The position numbers and the translations under genes are program-made. This document shows, in pieces, positions 60,131 to 64,000 of a stretch of DNA of 64,000 bases. Numbering within the stretch: the stretch's first letter is position 1; each line of letters starts with the position of its first letter. The stretch comes from Platycnemis pennipes (Eukaryota; Arthropoda; Insecta; Odonata; Platycnemididae): positions 149,025,746 through 149,089,745 of the forward strand of contig OW121846.1 of assembly GCA_933228895.1 (NCBI GenBank). Reading direction: 5' to 3'. The notes under the pieces are model-generated. The model was not told the origin of the DNA and ran no database searches. It was given only the letters and a program-made list of their open reading frames with translations.

Positions 60131-61145
60131 GGTTATTATTTCCATGACGTGTGACGTATCATCGTAGACCCAATGGAGTCTTTCCTTTACAGGAAGCTGA
60201 TTTCGATCTCTGATGTTCCTTCGATCTTCGTTGATCTCCTTTGTAGCCGCACTCCCTATTCGAAGTGGTGTAATCACGTTGAAGGCATCTTATCTTCTCC
60301 TAAATTATATTCTTTGATTTATTTGGAAATGTAATGGCTCTCTCTGAGTGAGTCATCCACCTAAAAGATGTCCATGAATTACACAACACTAAACTCCCAT
60401 GGGCCAGGCCAACTGTTATGCTGCACCCTCGATAAAGAAAATTTTTCAATAATTATTGAAAAAATCAAATTTGCCACCGGCAACTTCATTTACTGCATTT
60501 GGTTTTCCTCCCTCCCACCCGGTAAGTTTTCATACCCAAAAGATGCAATCCCTAAGCATACTCCCAAAATCGAAACCAAACTTACTAAAGTCAAAAGTAA
60601 AATAACCCATGTATAACCTATCTTCCCTTCAGAAATTCCTATACCAAATCCCTAGTGTCATTGGAAATGAAGACCAAAAGAAATTAAAATAAATTAATTC
60701 AAGCAGATGATATCAACATATCAGTCAGAACCAGACATATCCGACACGACCCTCAACAAAAAAATTTCATTCTCTGCCTTATCTAAATTCCCAATATAAT
60801 TTACAAAACTCAATCCCCTACGTTTTTCCTCCTTACAAAAATCCTCCTACCACGACCAGCTAGAGCAATAAATCAGAATGGTGATATTAGTTTCACTGCA
60901 ATTAAGTGCAAAGTTCGAAAGGTTTTAGGGGTCTAGTTTTCTGTTACGCTGGGAGCGAGGTGTACGCATTATGTATGTATTACTTCTCAGTTAAAATTAT
61001 AACGATGGTACCAACAATAATTAGCGAATGGATAATAGTATCCATGTATAGGGAAAGCAATTGTAAGGCATGTCTGTTGAATGACTCACAAAAAAGAGAG
61101 GATTTATTGAAAGCGTTTCGTTATTTAGGGGAGTGAGTGTCTGGC
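60131..61145. other. Anonymous AT-rich stretch
   Basis: Short frames only; nothing recognised. Confidence 0.35.
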
Positions 61146-61149
61146 GTGT

Positions 61150-61823
61150 ACCAATCTACTGGTTATAATCCAATCAGTTAGGCCACACCTTGAGTATGCA
61201 GCCAGTGTATGGGATCCTAATGAATTAGGTTTGATTAGAGAAGTAGACAGTGTGAAGCGTATAGCAGCTAGGTTCGTCTAAAGGCGTTACGATAGGTTGA
61301 GTAGTGTATCAGAATTAATACAAGAATTAGGGTGGGAACCATTATCAGAGCGTAGGTTAAAGTCCAGATTAAATCTATTACAGAAATTTCAATCGGATAG
61401 CTTTACTGAAGATGTTAGGCACATATTAAAAACACCAGCGTATTATGCTAGATTCGACCAGATAAATAAGATTAGAGAGATAGATTGTCGTACAGATAGA
61501 TTCAAAATGGCATTGTTCCCACGTACTTTAAAAGAACAGAATAGGCAGCATAGGAAAGGGATAGGTAGTGGAAATATTTTAGAGTAGTCTGTAGTGCATG
61601 ATGTATGTATTAACCTCTTAATTCTATAGATACTAACAATATAGTTGCATGAGACAATGTAGTGGCTAGTTTGCATGTTAGTAGTGCATGCTTGGTGATC
61701 TTCACCCTCTGCCACACACTCTCGAGGTGGCTTGCAGGATATCGTGTAGATGTAGATGTTTGTTGAACTTCACCCCCTGCCACACACCCTCGTGTTGGCT
61801 CGTAGAGAGTTACGTGGATGTAG
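61150..61823 (+). mobile_element. 5'-truncated LINE (RT C-terminus and 3' tail)
   Basis: It begins SVRPHLEYAASVWDPNELG, then a stop within ARFV*RRYDR, then the frame 61297-61587: LGWEPLSERRLKSRLNLLQK...ILKTPAYYARFD...IREIDCRTDRFKMALFPRT. The 3' tail has TAGTGCATGCTTGGTGATCT, CTCTGCCACACACTCTCGAG and TGTAGATGTAGATG. A second tail-like unit (CACCCCCTGCCACACACCCT to GATGTAGATG) follows directly at 61759-61823. Same family as the LINE at 41943-47106. Confidence 0.85.
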
Positions 61824-62399
61824 ATGAATATACGATACGATAAACCTCAATCGTTGGAGTACCTACAGCACAACGGAACCTATTAATAAAGTATCATCTA
61901 TAAAATATTGGTGACATGCATATGAAGCACATAGTATGGCAATTATCTGAGTCAAGCAGCAATATCTCATGTGTACATTTTTACGTTTGCATCAATTTTT
62001 TCTCTAATCGTAATTTTTAGAATGACTTTCACATTCTCAAAGTACGCAGGTTTTAATACGATTCTTATATGCACCGACTACTCAGTATATGACGTAGTCT
62101 AAACAAAACTATGGCGAACACAAAATCCATGCTTACTGCGTAATGAGGACTTGAGATCTCATTGTTCGGTGAAGAAATACGTTAATAGGTCCAAAAATAA
62201 TATTCCCTATTCAAATTTTCTCCTTCTATCAAAATGTTTGCTCGTTCAATGTAAATAGAAATATAAGCTGTTGTTAATGGGTAGTTAGTTGGTAGTTATT
62301 TGGAGGAGGTAATCGACAACTGAGGTCATTTAGGAGTGGTGGATAGTAGGAGAGGAATAATTATTTAGGGAGAGGTTGAAGGAGACGGATCGTCGGCGT

Positions 62400-62960
62400 C
62401 GAGTTATAAACGGCGAAAAACTGATGTTTTACACCTTCGGAAAAGTGTGGGTGCGAAACAGTCGCGCGTCATCCACATGTTCTAATCACAAATGAACCTG
62501 CGCAGCTCCTTGCCCCGATCACAATGGGAGAACCTTAGTAGATTCTGCCAATGGAAGTGGTTGCTACTCTACACGCGGGAAATTTCGAAAGGCATGCTGA
62601 CTATAACGTAATCTGTGCATAAATAAATTAACTTCAGCACACATTTAGTCGCGCCAAAATGCATACGAAAATACTTTTAGTTGTTATTTGGAGAGGATGC
62701 GACAGGATAACTGTGGAGGCTGTCCCCACTTCCCGTCCCCTTCGTCAAAACAATCGAAAAGAGCAGGTAGATGACGTACAAGCACTGAGTGCAGTCACCT
62801 TTTGCGTTTGTTTTATCTTTTTCATTTATGAGTGAATGGTTCTGGTTAGAAGATTATTTTTTCAGTGAAATTCATTTTTCGTTTCCATCTAGCGATTTCG
62901 TGTATTAAATAGCGATTTTGGTTCCGAGTATACGCCCCCATTGTGACGGTGCCTTGCTCA
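62400..62960 (+). repeat. Dispersed repeat family R, copy 3
   Basis: CGAGTTATAAACGGCGAAAA, CACCTTCGGAAAAGTGTGGG, GATTCTGCCAATGGAAGTGG, GTCACCTTTTGCGTTTG, GGTTCTGGTTAGAAGATTAT and GATTTTGGTTCCGAGTATAC parallel copy 1, with about 100 extra bases in the middle. Confidence 0.75.
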
Positions 62961-63094
62961 GCACCTGTAAATCATTGTCATTAAATATTGAAAAAGGGAC
63001 GCATATGTTAAGTCCTTTGTTTCTAACAGGTAGACCATGTAGACCTTGCGCAGTGTCAAAATATGTCCCTAGGATAATTTTTTTTCTCTTGCAG

Positions 63095-63169
63095 ATGGGG
63101 AAATACCGGGAACTAGTTCCCCGAAGAGCATTGCATTCCAGGATGCTGCACATGATGCAGCTATTGTCG
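63095..63169 (+). other. Exon-like block 1 of an unrecognised gene
   Basis: TTTTTTTTCTCTTGCAG precedes and GTGAGT follows, a good acceptor and donor. The block is 75 bases and, read in phase 1, encodes GEIPGTSSPKSIAFQDAAHD then AAIV without stops. Its last base (G) plus AT of block 2 would make an Asp codon, so the phases agree. No domain is recognisable. Confidence 0.35.
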
Positions 63170-63472
63170 GTGAGTACCAAGACACTGTAATACCTATTTA
63201 ACTCTTAGGTTCTGGTTCCCGAGTGAACTAAACATTTTATTAGTTTTATCACTATGGTGATCGATCAAGCAGTCTATGCATTAAGCTAAAATAGGTCTTG
63301 AAATTTTACTACAAGTAATATTAGTATTTTATAAAAAGTAATGCATTGCTGCTAGCCTTTCGATCCTCGAGAGATTCGCCACAGCCTATGAATTTTAAGT
63401 TGGTTAACGCCTGTGGTTGCTTTTCACAATATGGACTTATTTAGCCATACGATGTCTTTTTTCCGCTTACAG

Positions 63473-63666
63473 ATGTGAATGATTCGATAATGACATCCCC
63501 GATTGCAGAATCGCCTGAACAGGTGTCATGGAGTAAGTACCAAGACACTGTGTACAACTATCTCCGGGCTAACGTATTAAAACTCTTACCTTCTGGTTCC
63601 CCAGTAAGCCTAGCTATAGATTCTGAAATTAAATTCTTCCATTCTATCGAGTCATCCCAACTGTAG
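63473..63666 (+). CDS. Putative terminal exon of an unrecognised gene
   Basis: TGTCTTTTTTCCGCTTACAG precedes. The frame encodes VNDSIMTSPIAESPEQVSWS, KYQDTVYNYLRANVLKLLPS and a further 23 residues to the TAG at 63664-63666. AATAAA lies at 63701-63706, a fitting poly(A) signal. A GTAAGT at 63533 could instead end the exon after 60 bases. Sequence around the two alternative ends resembles block 1 (KYQDTV versus EYQDTV), which suggests an exon duplication. The product is unknown and could also be repeat-derived. Confidence 0.35.
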
Positions 63667-64000
63667 CGTGAGAAAAATCCTTAAAACTTGATAGATGAAT
63701 AATAAAGAAAAGAACTATCTCTATCATTCTCCGTATTCATTAGTGGAAGAAATAATAACGCTTGATATCATAAAAATTCCATGCTTGCAGTCATATGGGG
63801 GTCCCAACTAGTTAATCGCTCTCTGCTTAGCTTAATCAAAATATAGCACATTCTCACACTTAGATCTGCGGTTCTTACCTATGAGGTCGTTCTTGATTGC
63901 ACTGTGCTGCAATAAACACAAAAGGTGATGTTTAGTTTAAAAACAAACTCTGAATTAAGACAAAAAAGTAGTATAAATCCCAGGATATTAATCCAAATCA

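Overview
The window looks like arthropod, most likely insect, nuclear DNA. It is AT-rich, its genes are split by introns, and it is loaded with decayed transposable elements: a LINE, PIF/Harbinger, hAT, short inverted-repeat elements, tRNA-like SINEs and foldback repeats. Short GC-rich islands and long G or C homopolymer runs punctuate it. Nothing bacterial was seen (no operons, ribosome binding sites or CRISPR). The species cannot be fixed from the sequence alone. || The one convincing host gene is a Krüppel-like transcription factor on the minus strand. Its large terminal exon (1918-3297) encodes 459 residues ending in the three KLF C2H2 fingers. The ATG lies directly after a good 3' splice site, so at least one exon lies upstream. 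A GC-rich segment at 7076-7330 with a consensus donor and a TATA-like element is a candidate first exon. At the right edge (63095-63706, plus strand) there are two exon-like blocks, the second ending in a stop codon followed by AATAAA. They may be the 3' end of another gene, which I do not recognise. || Layout: 1-1917 is the KLF 3' flank. 3298-7075 is the probable KLF intron, holding a 680-bp Harbinger-type inverted-repeat element with TAA target duplications. 7.4-12.2 kb has no gene. 12191-14142 and 24371-25876 are twin 82-bp minisatellite arrays that share one unique flank. Between them, about 15.3-19.6 kb, is a probable DNA transposon with long inverted repeats carrying a broken gene of an uncharacterised invertebrate protein family. 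26-41 kb is mostly anonymous, with GC-rich islands and SINE-like pieces. || 41.9-47.1 kb is a minus-strand LINE split by a PIF/Harbinger transposon (TTA target duplication), in which a 2.4-kb block has since been flipped between two inverted palindromic repeats. Undoing the flip in thought puts both broken elements back in order. 47.1-52.4 kb and 62.4-63.0 kb hold four copies of an unnamed dispersed repeat, plus another short inverted-repeat element. 53.0-58.7 kb is a probable hAT element whose transposase is broken by a Penelope-like inverted pair and whose 5' part carries a 2.2-kb foldback insertion. 61.1-61.8 kb is a 5'-truncated LINE. || Most of the sequence is therefore layered transposon history around one regulatory gene. 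The observations most worth following are the rearranged LINE/Harbinger, the long-inverted-repeat transposon, the twin arrays, and two hammerhead-like RNA cores.
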